A DNA stretch of 28,406 nt from DASQVO01 sp035640715. Lineage in GTDB: Bacteria > Actinomycetota > Actinomycetes > Streptosporangiales > Streptosporangiaceae. The stretch is from positions 1 through 28,406 of the forward strand of contig DASQVO010000127.1 in assembly GCA_035640715.1 (NCBI GenBank), read 5' to 3'. Below are positions 9,003 through 17,680 of the stretch, piece after piece. The position numbers and the translations under genes were made by a program. Below the pieces are notes generated by a model. It had not been told where the DNA came from and ran no database searches. It saw only the letters and a list, made by a program, of their open reading frames with translations. Every line of letters starts with the position of its first letter. Within the stretch, counting starts at the first letter, position 1.

Positions 9003-9041
9003 ATGGCAGGTCCCTGCGCGGGATGCCGGTGCCCGCGGTGA
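9003..9041 (+). CDS. Twelve-residue cysteine-rich leader peptide
   Basis: AAGGAG (8991-8996) sits six bases before an ATG that opens a 12-codon frame, MAGPCAGCRCPR, ending in TGA at 9039-9041. The stop overlaps a GTG (9038-9040) in the frame of the large PAS/PP2C phosphatase, a classical GTGA coupling overlap. This is the only good ribosome-binding site in front of the phosphatase. Three of 12 residues are cysteine and two are arginine, so translation of the leader could respond to charged Cys-tRNA or redox state. That role is inference; the frame and spacing are directly visible. Confidence 0.45.
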   Translation: MAGPCAGCRCPR

Positions 9042-11296
9042 GCACCGATATGTCCGTGCCCCAGCCGCGCGTGTCCGACCTGGATACCTCCGACGCCGCG
9101 CTGCTTGACACGCTCCTGCGCGAGGCGCCGATCGGATTCGCGTTGTTCGGCCCGGACCTGCGCTTCCGCCGCGTCAACCACACCCTGGCACGATTGCATG
9201 GCCACAGTGCTGATGAGCATATCGGCCGGCTGCCCTCGCAGGTGTGGCCGCCTGCGCTCGCCGGCCGGGTCGAATCGGCTGTGCGCAAGGTGCTCGCCGA
9301 GGATCAGCCGGTCTTCGGGGCGGACCAGCTTGTCGTCACGCCGCCCCGGGCGGCTGCCGGGGCGCCGCGCCAGGCGGCTACCGGGCTGCCGCAGGATGCT
9401 CCGGGGCAGGTTCCCGTCCGGGAGCAGGTTCCCGTCCCGGGGCAGCCCGGTTCCCGGCAGTCCGCGGGCGCGGCTCCGGCGGCTGGCGCAGCTCCGGCGG
9501 CTGGCGCAGCTCCGGCCGCTGGCGCGGCTCCGGCCGCTGGCCACTGGGCCTTTTCCTGGTTCCCCTCGCATGACCCGCAGGGGCACATCACCGGCGTCGT
9601 GCTGATCGCGGTCGATGTCACGAGCAGGCAGCTGTCCGAAGAGGCCATCAGGCGGAGCGAGGAGCGGTACCGGTCACTGGTCCAGGGCGGCGCACAGGTC
9701 GTCTGGGTCGCGAACCCGGACGGCGAGATCACCGAGGACTGCCCCGAGTGGCGCTGGATCACCGGGCAGTCCGCCGAAGAGTACCTGGGCAGCGGCTGGC
9801 TGGACGCCATCCACCCGGAAGACCGTGACCGGGTGGAGCGCGACTGGCGGGAGTGCGTCCGGTCCGGCAAGATCTTCGACGACTGCTACCGCATCCGTGC
9901 CAAGGCCGGCTCGTACCGGCATTACGACGTCCGGGCCGTGCCGATCGAGCGGGACGGCAAGATCGTCGAGTGGGTAGGGGCGAGCACCGACGTCACCGGC
10001 CAGCGCGAGGCTGAGGAGATGCGCGGCCGCCTCACCGAGCAGCTGTCCGCGGCGGCGCTGCGAACCGCGCGGCTGCAGCAGGCGACGTCGATGCTGGCCG
10101 AGGCGCTTACCGTCGAGCAGGTCGTCGAGGTGATCACCGAGGTCGGCCGCACCGCGATCGGCGCGCAGCGGTCCGCCGTGGCACTGCTTGACGGCGGGCG
10201 GCTGCACATCGTCAATACGGCCAGCGTGCCGCACTGGCAAGCCGCCGCAGCCGACGGCATCCTGCTGGACAGCCCCGGCCTGATGACCCGGGCGATCGCC
10301 ACCCGCCGCCCCGTCCTCGCGGAAGACCCGGATGCCCTGCGCCAGCTGCTCGACGACCAGCCGCTGGAGCTGGTCGCCGACGCGGACGAGCAGTCCTGGG
10401 TCGGGCTGCCGCTGCTGGCAGCAGGAGCTCCGCTCGGCGCGCTGCGGTTCTCGTTCGCCCGGCCGCGGAAGATCACTGAGGAGGAGCGGGTCTTCCTCGA
10501 GGCCCTCGCCGGGCAGTGTGCGCTGGCGGTGGAGCGGGCCGCCATGTACGAGCGGGAGCACACGACGGCGGAGACGCTGCAGCGCAGCCTCCTGCCCGAT
10601 CGGCTGCCCCGGGTCCCCGGCCTGGTGATGGAGGCGCGGTACCTGCCGGTCGCCAGGAACATGGAGATCGGCGGCGACTGGTACGACGCGTTCCGGCTCC
10701 CGGACCGGCGGCTGGCCATCGCGGTCGGCGACGTGATGGGCAAGGGGCTGACGGCGGCTGCGGGGATGGGCCGGGTGCGCAACGCGCTTCGCGCGCTCGC
10801 GCTGACCGATCCGCGGCCGGCGGCCGTGCTGACCGGCCTGGACCGCCTGTTCAGCGCCACTGAGCTGGATGAGCAGGTGACTACCGTCGCCTACCTGGTC
10901 ATCGATCCGCAGACCGGTGACGGGCTGATGGGAAACGCGGGGCACCTGCCTGTGCTGCGGCTTGGCGCGGGTGCGGCCCCGTGCCTTGACGATACCGAGG
11001 CTGGCACACCGCTTGGCTGGCCGAGCCCGCGGCAGCAGCATCCTTTCCGGCTGCCGCCGGGGAGTACGGCGGTGCTTTATTCGGACGGGCTGGTCGAGAA
11101 CCGCATCCGCGGCCTCGACGCCGGCCTCGATGATCTGGTCGCGGTGGCCGCCCGCGCCCGTGCGGACGTGGTTGGCCACCCGGAAAGCCTCTTGAATTAC
11201 TTGGTTGACGGGATGCTCGCGGGCCACGAGCAGGATGATGACGTGACGGTGCTCGTGCTGCATGCGCCGGAACGCGATCAGGAAGGCATGGGATGA
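9038..11296 (+). CDS. PAS-PAS-GAF-PP2C serine phosphatase (RsbU/SpoIIE-like)
   Basis: A multidomain sensor phosphatase (752 aa from the GTG at 9038; an ATG at 9023 is also in frame) that would dephosphorylate an anti-anti-sigma (STAS) protein in a partner-switching pathway. Domains: PAS-1 from about residue 22, interrupted by an Ala/Pro-rich insert (about 103-168) before its last strands (HWAFSWFP...VLIAVDVTS). PAS-2 follows at about 207-330, with the HPEDRDRVERDW segment. GAF lies at about 358-505 and the PPM/SpoIIE phosphatase at about 509-750. Metal-binding acidic residues are in place: Asp547 in GGDWYDAF, Asp565 in GDVMGKG and Asp735 in QDDDVTVL. No membrane segment and no HATPase domain. 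The GTG overlaps a Cys-rich 12-codon leader, suggesting coupled translation. No STAS or anti-sigma gene is adjacent; the principal sigma factor gene lies downstream. Confidence 0.9.
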   Translation: MSTDMSVPQPRVSDLDTSDAALLDTLLREAPIGFALFGPDLRFRRVNHTLARLHGHSADEHIGRLPSQVWPPALAGRVESAVRKVLAEDQPVFGADQLVVTPPRAAAGAPRQAATGLPQDAPGQVPVREQVPVPGQPGSRQSAGAAPAAGAAPAAGAAPAAGAAPAAGHWAFSWFPSHDPQGHITGVVLIAVDVTSRQLSEEAIRRSEERYRSLVQGGAQVVWVANPDGEITEDCPEWRWITGQSAEEYLGSGWLDAIHPEDRDRVERDWRECVRSGKIFDDCYRIRAKAGSYRHYDVRAVPIERDGKIVEWVGASTDVTGQREAEEMRGRLTEQLSAAALRTARLQQATSMLAEALTVEQVVEVITEVGRTAIGAQRSAVALLDGGRLHIVNTASVPHWQAAAADGILLDSPGLMTRAIATRRPVLAEDPDALRQLLDDQPLELVADADEQSWVGLPLLAAGAPLGALRFSFARPRKITEEERVFLEALAGQCALAVERAAMYEREHTTAETLQRSLLPDRLPRVPGLVMEARYLPVARNMEIGGDWYDAFRLPDRRLAIAVGDVMGKGLTAAAGMGRVRNALRALALTDPRPAAVLTGLDRLFSATELDEQVTTVAYLVIDPQTGDGLMGNAGHLPVLRLGAGAAPCLDDTEAGTPLGWPSPRQQHPFRLPPGSTAVLYSDGLVENRIRGLDAGLDDLVAVAARARADVVGHPESLLNYLVDGMLAGHEQDDDVTVLVLHAPERDQEGMG
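9470..9541 (+). repeat. 18-bp tandem repeat (four units of AAPAAG)
   Basis: Four near-identical 18-bp units each encode Ala-Ala-Pro-Ala-Ala-Gly inside the phosphatase. Units differ at single wobble bases (GGC/GGG, GCA/GCG), which fits recent expansion. The repeat lies within the fold of the first PAS domain rather than between domains. Confidence 0.85.
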
Positions 11297-11626
11297 CGGC
11301 GGCCAGGAATGTAAGGAATACTGCGCGGCCGTTGCGCGTCGCATCTGGGCAGGCGTCTGGGGGCTGGCCTTCATGGACCATCATGTACAAGTCATCCTCG
11401 GCCGCAGCCTATGGTGGTGTGAGCGGGGAGACAGGTGAGCCAGATCCGCGCTCAGCGCGGACTCCGATCCTGTTTCCCGGCTCGGTCCATGCATCCGGAC
11501 CCTCGCGGGAGGACCTGATTCTCGCAATAAGCACGCAGGAAGGGCGCCGTTACCGGTCGCCAGTCCGGCATGCGGGCCGCCGTCGGCGGCTGTGCATGCT
11601 GCTATCCAGCGAAGGAAGGGGTGACC
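11297..11626. other. Upstream region of the principal sigma factor gene
   Basis: This 330-bp stretch must carry the sigma gene's promoter; I cannot pick a convincing -35/-10 pair. It holds the perfect palindrome TCCGCGCTCAGCGCGGA (11445-11461). An ATG at 11293 overlaps the phosphatase stop as ATGA and opens 116 codons running into the sigma gene start. The predicted product is arginine/serine-rich and unlike any family I know, so it is not called. Confidence 0.5.
11445..11461. promoter_or_regulatory. 17-bp palindrome upstream of the sigma factor gene
   Basis: Arms TCCGCGCT (11445-11452) and AGCGCGGA (11454-11461) are perfect inverted repeats around one central C, about 165 bp before the sigma gene start. 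It could be an operator or a short RNA hairpin; CG-rich palindromes also arise by chance in such DNA. Confidence 0.3.
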
Positions 11627-13072
<1,446 letters not shown>

Positions 13073-13099
13073 GCCGGGTTAGGCGGAAGCCAGGAACAT

Positions 13100-13145
13100 A
13101 GGCCAGGGGCCGGGTTGAGCGTCTCGCTCTCCCGGCCCCTGGCCT
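13100..13145 (+). terminator. Strong hairpin terminator after the sigma factor gene
   Basis: GGCCAGGGGCCGGG (13101-13114) pairs perfectly with CCCGGCCCCTGGCC (13131-13144), with a flanking A-T pair and an inner GAGCG/CGCTC stem, leaving only TCT as loop. TGTTCT follows. This is the most stable hairpin after any gene here and should end sigma factor transcription. It may also stop the convergent DUF7455 transcript. Confidence 0.8.
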
Positions 13146-13243
13146 GTTCTATAGCCGCGCACCTCGGAATGCGGGCACGCAACCCCGCTGCCCTGGACTA
13201 TCCGCCGGGCAGGAACGGGTGCTGACGGCTCCGGCAGCAGCCC

Positions 13244-13447
13244 TTAGTTTTCCGATAGCCGCTTTGTCTCATCCTGAATCTCGCTGGCCACCTTCGCGAG
13301 CGCCTCGGCGTGCTCCCGACTGTGGTGAGCGCAAAACAGCAGCTCCCGCGAGCTGGGGAGCATGACGCGGACGTACGCCTGGGCGCCGCAGCGATCGCAC
13401 ACGTCCGCAGCCGTAAGCGGCTGGGTGGGGGCTAGAGCTCCGGTCAA
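13244..13447 (-). CDS. DUF7455 small zinc-ribbon-like protein
   Basis: A 67-residue actinobacterial protein of the DUF7455 family, function unknown, conserved next to the principal sigma factor and parE. It begins MTGALAPTQPLTAADVCDRC. Cys17 and Cys20 form a CxxC knuckle, and Cys39 with His41/His42 in LFCAHH likely completes a zinc site. The C-terminal third is a charged helix (EIQDETKRLSEN). The start is TTG, supported by GAGGAAGG five bases upstream; no other in-frame start keeps the conserved N-terminus. It is transcribed against the sigma factor gene (convergent) and away from parE. Confidence 0.88.
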   Translation of the reverse strand: MTGALAPTQPLTAADVCDRCGAQAYVRVMLPSSRELLFCAHHSREHAEALAKVASEIQDETKRLSEN

Positions 13448-13933
13448 CGTCGCCTTCCTCGCCTCGTGCCTCCGGCTTCTGATATCCGGCTGGCTTCGTG
13501 ATCTGCGCTATACCTACAGCAGAGCACAACACGTACCCGGACGTCAGCCTTCCCCTCCGGGTGACGCGTACGCCGAAAGCGAAAGCGCCCGGTTACCCGT
13601 CCTGGCCAGCGACTTCTCCGTCTACTCGTCCCAGGGCCAGCGACTCCTCCGTCACCATGTTGTCGTGGGCCCGGCCGCCGAGCGCCAGCGTCACGAGCAG
13701 CGCGGCGACGACGGCGGCGATGCCGCAGACGACCGCAGGATCGATTCCAGATCCAGATCCAGATGCGGTGTGGCAGGAGGCAGCACTCGCCGCGGCGGGC
13801 TAGTCTGCCATGGGGCACCGTTGACCCTTCCGGGCCTTCCGGGCCCTGGATTGGGTAACGCGGCCCGGGTAACGCGGGCACCTGCTCGCGAACGAAGCCG
13901 CTGCCGAGCATGTTGTAAGGAGACCCCCCGCCC
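13448..13933. other. Intergenic region between DUF7455 and parE
   Basis: The 486-bp stretch carries divergent promoters for DUF7455 and parE. On the minus strand, between stops at 13803 and 13593, is an open frame without a usable start codon. It encodes a hydrophobic helix (VVCGIAAVVAALLVTLALGG) followed by an acidic tail, and may be the relic of a small membrane protein. A three-copy GATCCA-type hexamer lies at about 13742-13765. No RNA gene seen. Confidence 0.45.
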
Positions 13934-16150
13934 GTGACCACCCTTGCCGCCGCCGCCAACGCGTCCGCGGCCGCTGCCGAAACTGACGGCTACACCGCCC
14001 GGCATCTTTCCGTCCTCGAGGGACTCGAGGCTGTCCGCAAGCGGCCCGGCATGTACATCGGCTCCACCGACGGCCGCGGACTGCAGCACTGCCTGTGGGA
14101 GATTTTCGACAACTCGGTGGATGAGGCGCTGGCCGGGCACTGCTCGCGGATCGAGGTAGTGCTGCACGCCGACGGGTCCGCGGAGGTGCGCGACAACGGC
14201 CGCGGTATCCCCGTCGATGTCGAGCCGAAAACCAAGCTCACCGGCGTGGAGCTGGTGATGACGCGGCTGCACGCGGGCGGCAAGTTCGGCGGCGGCTCCT
14301 ACACCGCCTCGGGCGGCCTGCACGGCGTGGGGGCCTCCGTGGTGAACGCCCTGGCGTCCCGCCTCGACGTGGAAGTCGACAGGGAAGGCCATACCTGGGC
14401 CACCAGCTTCCGCCGCGGTGTCGCGGGCGAGTTCGCGGCGGAGGGACCGGCGGCCAGCTTCACCCGGCGCTCCGGCCTGCGCCAGATCCGGCGCGTGGCG
14501 AAGAAGGTGACGGGCACCCGGATCCGGTTCTGGCCGGACAAGCAGGTGTTCCTGCGCGATGCACAGTTCAGCTTCCCCGCCCTCACGGAACGCGCCCGGC
14601 AGACGGCGTACCTCGTGCCCGGCCTCACCATCAGCGTGCGAGACGAGCACCCGGCGGAGGCCGCGGCGGCGCAGCACGATGCGGCGGCAGCTGAGCGGGC
14701 CGCGGCCGACGGCGCGGCGGCCGGTTCCGATGATCTGGCCGAACGAGGTGGTGATGGCACCCCGGGCAGCGCGGCAGGCGCCCGCGAGGCCGAATTCCGC
14801 TTCGACGGCGGCATCAGCGAGTTCTGCTCCCACCTGGCGGCCGGCGAGCCGGTGACCGATGTGCTCCGCCTGGTCGGCTCTGGCCGCTTCACTGAGACCG
14901 TCCCGGTCCTCGACGACCGGGGCCACATGACACCTACGGAGGTCGAGCGCGAGCTCGAGGTCGACGTGGCGGTGCAGTGGACGGGCGGCTACGAGACCGC
15001 CACGCGGTCGTTCGTCAACGTGATCGCCACCCCGCACGGCGGCACGCACGTGTCCGGCTTCGAACGCGCGCTGGTCCGCACCCTGAACGAGCAACTTCGC
15101 GCGGCCCGGCTGCTGAAGAATGGCGACGAGCCCGTCACCAAGGAAGACGTGCTCGAAGGGATGACCGCGATCGTCACGGTCCGGCTGCCCGAGCCGCAGT
15201 TCGAGGGCCAGACCAAGGAGGTGCTCGGCACCCCGGCCGCGTCCCGGATCGTGTCGCAGGTGGTGTCGGCCGGGCTCAAGTCCTTCTTCGAGGCGCGCGG
15301 CAAGAGCAGGCAGCAGGCGCGTGCGCTGCTGGAGAAGGTGATCTCGGCGGCGAAGGCCCGGGTGGCCGCTCGTGAGCACCGGGATAACCAGCGCCGCAAG
15401 TCGGCGCTGGCCAGCTCCTCGCTCCCGGCCAAGCTCGTCGACTGCCGCACCGCCGACGACCGCAGCGAGCTGTTCATCGTCGAGGGTGACTCCGCGCTCG
15501 GCACGGCCAAGCTGGCACGCAACTCGGAGTTCCAGGCGCTGCTGCCGATCCGCGGCAAGATCCTCAACGTGCAGAAGGCGTCCCTCGCCGACATGCTGAA
15601 GAACGCCGAGTGCGCGTCGATCATCCAGGTGATCGGCGCGGGGTCGGGGTCGGCGTTCGACCTGGACGCCGCCCGGTACCAGCGGGTCATCTTCATGGCC
15701 GACGCCGACGTGGACGGCGCTCACATCCGCTGCCTGCTGCTCACTCTGTTCCACCGCTACCTGCGGCCGCTGCTGGACGCGGGCCGGGTCTTTGCCGCCG
15801 TGCCGCCATTGCACCGCGTCGAGCTGTCCAGCCCGCGCAAGGGCCAGCAGAAGTATTCCTACACGTACTCCGACGCGGAGTTGCGGCGCGTGCTGCTGGA
15901 CCTCGAGCGGCGCGGCCAGCGCTGGAAAGAGCCTGTGCAGAGGTACAAGGGCCTCGGCGAAATGGACGCCGCGCAGCTCGCGGAGACCACCATGGATCCG
16001 CAGCGCCGTACGCTGCGGCGGATCAGGATTGAGGACGCCGCGGCGGCGGCCGACATTTTCAACCTGCTGATGGGCTCGGAGGTGGCGCCGCGCCGCGAAT
16101 TCATCGTGGGCGGTGCAGCCGAGCTGGATCCCTCCCGTATAGACACCTGA
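13934..16150 (+). CDS. parE: DNA topoisomerase IV subunit B (ParE)
   Basis: The ATPase subunit of topoisomerase IV, which with ParC decatenates daughter chromosomes. It has 738 residues from a GTG behind AAGGAG (13917-13922, 11-base spacing). The GHKL ATPase domain shows DNSVDEALAG with Asn60, VRDNGRGIPVD, and the ATP-lid glycine motif SGGLHGVGASVVNALA. The transducer domain is interrupted by an Ala/Asp-rich insert (about 240-285). The Toprim domain has VEGDSALGTAK with Glu517 and ADADVDGAH with Asp590, Asp592 and Asp594. The C-terminus carries the RYKGLGEMDAAQLAETTMDP segment of type IIA enzymes. GyrB is very similar, but the position behind hrdB, the EGDSALGTAK variant and the parC gene nearby favour ParE. 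An 18-bp hairpin follows. Confidence 0.92.
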   Translation: MTTLAAAANASAAAAETDGYTARHLSVLEGLEAVRKRPGMYIGSTDGRGLQHCLWEIFDNSVDEALAGHCSRIEVVLHADGSAEVRDNGRGIPVDVEPKTKLTGVELVMTRLHAGGKFGGGSYTASGGLHGVGASVVNALASRLDVEVDREGHTWATSFRRGVAGEFAAEGPAASFTRRSGLRQIRRVAKKVTGTRIRFWPDKQVFLRDAQFSFPALTERARQTAYLVPGLTISVRDEHPAEAAAAQHDAAAAERAAADGAAAGSDDLAERGGDGTPGSAAGAREAEFRFDGGISEFCSHLAAGEPVTDVLRLVGSGRFTETVPVLDDRGHMTPTEVERELEVDVAVQWTGGYETATRSFVNVIATPHGGTHVSGFERALVRTLNEQLRAARLLKNGDEPVTKEDVLEGMTAIVTVRLPEPQFEGQTKEVLGTPAASRIVSQVVSAGLKSFFEARGKSRQQARALLEKVISAAKARVAAREHRDNQRRKSALASSSLPAKLVDCRTADDRSELFIVEGDSALGTAKLARNSEFQALLPIRGKILNVQKASLADMLKNAECASIIQVIGAGSGSAFDLDAARYQRVIFMADADVDGAHIRCLLLTLFHRYLRPLLDAGRVFAAVPPLHRVELSSPRKGQQKYSYTYSDAELRRVLLDLERRGQRWKEPVQRYKGLGEMDAAQLAETTMDPQRRTLRRIRIEDAAAAADIFNLLMGSEVAPRREFIVGGAAELDPSRIDT

Positions 16151-16209
16151 GCTGGCCTGGCTTTCCGCTCGCCGGTGCCGGCGGCAGCTCCTGCCCAGCG
16201 GCGTATCCA

Positions 16210-16248
16210 CCGGGGCTGCACGGTGCCAGCGGCACCGTGCAGCCCCGG
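16210..16248 (+). terminator. Perfect 18-bp hairpin after parE
   Basis: CCGGGGCTGCACGGTGCC (16210-16227) pairs without mismatch with GGCACCGTGCAGCCCCGG (16231-16248) around a three-base AGC loop. It lies 59 bp after the parE stop and 106 bp before the end of the convergent small secreted-protein gene, so it can act on both strands. There is no T-run. Confidence 0.75.
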
Positions 16249-16354
16249 CACTTGCGCACGGGCATCCGCCAGGTGTGGCGGGCCGCCTGGACCGGAATCT
16301 GCCTGGCTAGCACGCATCGGGCCGGCACCCGGTGTGCTCCCGTGCAGCGGCGGC

Positions 16355-16561
16355 TCATCTGCCCGATGGAGATGCCGGCATGTTAGGGCAGGTGTGAATC
16401 GGCATCGACGGCAGTGTGACGGTCGTCGTGGAGACTGACGCCGACAGAGTGCAGCCGTGCGTGGCAGCCATGGCAGCTGTGGCCGTACCCGCGCCGAGCC
16501 CTCCCGCCAGTGCGGCAGCGAGGATGGCGCGGCGCAACAGCACGCCCTTTCCGTACGGCAT
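16355..16561 (-). CDS. Small secreted protein, 68 aa
   Basis: A short protein with a textbook Sec signal: MPYGKGVLLRR, a hydrophobic Ala/Leu/Gly core, and a probable cleavage site near AMAA (about residues 30-33). The mature part is only about 36 residues, Ser/Thr/Pro-rich, with two cysteines (Cys37 and Cys58) that could form one disulfide. It does not match chaplins or other secreted families I know. The ATG at 16561 has GGAAAGG nine bases upstream. It is convergent with parE and upstream of nothing obvious, so probably monocistronic. The signal peptide and ribosome site make the frame believable; function is unknown. Confidence 0.6.
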   Translation of the reverse strand: MPYGKGVLLRRAILAAALAGGLGAGTATAAMAATHGCTLSASVSTTTVTLPSMPIHTCPNMPASPSGR

Positions 16562-16730
16562 GAGCGTGTTCCTTTCCCCCGGCGGGCCGTGATCCGGCCT
16601 CAGTAATGAGGATCGGCGCCATAGCTTGCGATAACCCTGCGCGATGTTCTTATCCGCCTCTGAACCGCCTGGCTGGCCGGGTGCCACGGGCCCGGGGCGC
16701 TGCGCGGGATCGGTGGCCCGGTGGGCCGAG

Positions 16731-16750
16731 GTACACCGGTCACGGTGTAC
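16731..16750 (-). terminator. Perfect palindromic hairpin over the DUF1707 stop codon
   Basis: GTACACCG (16731-16738) and CGGTGTAC (16743-16750) pair perfectly. The 4-base loop contains the stop codon (minus-strand TGA, 16740-16742) of the DUF1707 protein. It may terminate the PspC-DUF1707 transcript, or be a protein-binding palindrome. No U-run follows. Confidence 0.4.
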
Positions 16751-17225
16751 GTCCCGGCGAGCGGGTCGCGAGCAGGATGACGGCACAGACCAGCCCGATC
16801 CACACCCACGGGGTGAGCGACCACACCAGGACGTGCCTGGCGACGGCCACCACCGCGACGACGAGGATCAGGAACAGGACCCGGTGGCCGCGGCCCCCGA
16901 AGCGCCCGAGGCCCTGCTGGCCCGGTACCTGATGCACGCCGGCGCTCCCCCGGCCGCCGGCCCCGCCGGATCCCCCTGACCCGCTCGGTCCCCCGGTGAG
17001 CGGCAGGTCGTTGAACAGGCCGTTCAAGTCCTTGTAGGTCCTGGCCTTCATGGCCTGGTCGAGCCGCTGGTCGAATTCGGCCTGGTCGAGCCGCCCGTCC
17101 TCGTAGTGGGTGGACAGCAGGTCGACCACCTCGGCCCGTTCGGCATCAGAGATCCGCATATCGCCGTAGTTGACCCGGCGGCGGCTGGCGGCCGCGATCC
17201 AGCTGGTGCTGCGTGACGCTGACAT
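16740..17225 (-). CDS. DUF1707 domain membrane protein
   Basis: A 161-residue protein with an N-terminal DUF1707 domain (about residues 22-75: MRISDAERAEVVDLLSTHY, then GRLDQAEFDQRLDQA and DLNGLFNDLP). DUF1707 is an actinobacterial domain resembling SHOCT modules, often at the start of small membrane proteins. A Gly/Ser-rich linker follows, then one or two C-terminal membrane segments (VLFLILVVAVVAVA; WVWIGLVCAVILLA). The ATG at 17225 has GAGGAGG eight bases upstream; an internal ATG at MRISD would remove the basic N-terminal tail. It lies 17 bp behind the PspC gene, so the two are very likely one operon. This operon diverges from the PspC-type kinase. Confidence 0.8.
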   Translation of the reverse strand: MSASRSTSWIAAASRRRVNYGDMRISDAERAEVVDLLSTHYEDGRLDQAEFDQRLDQAMKARTYKDLNGLFNDLPLTGGPSGSGGSGGAGGRGSAGVHQVPGQQGLGRFGGRGHRVLFLILVVAVVAVARHVLVWSLTPWVWIGLVCAVILLATRSPGRTP

Positions 17226-17242
17226 GTCGACGGCCTCCTCGG

Positions 17243-17551
17243 TCAGCGCGCCCGCGCGGATAGGGACTGGAAGAAGTCGGCTGCGATGGACTGCGCGGCG
17301 CCTTCCTCGGGGATCAGCAGCCAGCCGGCCAGGTAGGCCGGCACGGCCGCGCCGCCGACCAGGGTGAGCACGGCCAGGACGAGCCGCATGACGGTCACGT
17401 CGGCGCCGAAATAGCGGGCGATACCGGCGGCGACGCCCGCCAGCATCCGGCCCTCGATGGGCCGGCACAGCGGCTCTGGCCCGGCGGGGCCCCCGGTTCC
17501 CGGGCTGGCAGTGGTCTGATCGGACTCTTGCGGTATGGCAGTGGTGTTCAT
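17243..17551 (-). CDS. PspC domain protein
   Basis: A 102-residue membrane protein with a phage-shock-protein-C domain at about 28-88. It shows the usual PIEGRMLAGVAAGIARYFG lead-in and DVTVMRLVLAVLTLVGGAA, then a second hydrophobic stretch ending AYLAGWLLIPEE. PspC proteins sense or buffer envelope stress at the cytoplasmic membrane. The N-terminal 25 residues are Thr/Pro/Gly-rich and disordered. The ATG has GGAGG only one base away, poor spacing, so the real start may differ by a few codons. It heads an operon with the DUF1707 gene and diverges from the histidine kinase, which carries its own PspC domain, over about 130 bp. Confidence 0.82.
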   Translation of the reverse strand: MNTTAIPQESDQTTASPGTGGPAGPEPLCRPIEGRMLAGVAAGIARYFGADVTVMRLVLAVLTLVGGAAVPAYLAGWLLIPEEGAAQSIAADFFQSLSARAR

Positions 17552-17607
17552 GCCTCCACCGTGCCCCGGTGCGCCTGGCCTGGGTATCGGGAAGATCCGC
17601 CACCCGA

Positions 17608-17635
17608 CCCTGATGCTGCGCGGGCCGGATCAGGG
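17608..17635. promoter_or_regulatory. Inverted repeat in the divergent PspC/kinase promoter
   Basis: CCCTGAT (17608-17614) and ATCAGGG (17629-17635) are perfect 7-bp inverted arms separated by 14 bp, about half-way between the two divergent start codons. A second near-repeat, GGGTATCGGG and CCCGACCC, overlaps it on the left. The position suits binding of the NarL-type regulator encoded downstream; binding itself is inference. Confidence 0.35.
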
Positions 17636-17680
17636 ATTGCCCCGATAGCGGTCCGGGTGCCCGCGGGCCATGATGGAGCC

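Noticed and set aside
9674..11374. 566-codon minus-strand open frame
   Set aside because: Opposite to the PAS/GAF/PP2C phosphatase, whose catalytic motifs are intact.
13691..16210. 839-codon open frame on the minus strand
   Set aside because: It is the antisense of parE; its product is Arg/His/Gly-rich with no motif, while the plus strand carries a complete topoisomerase.
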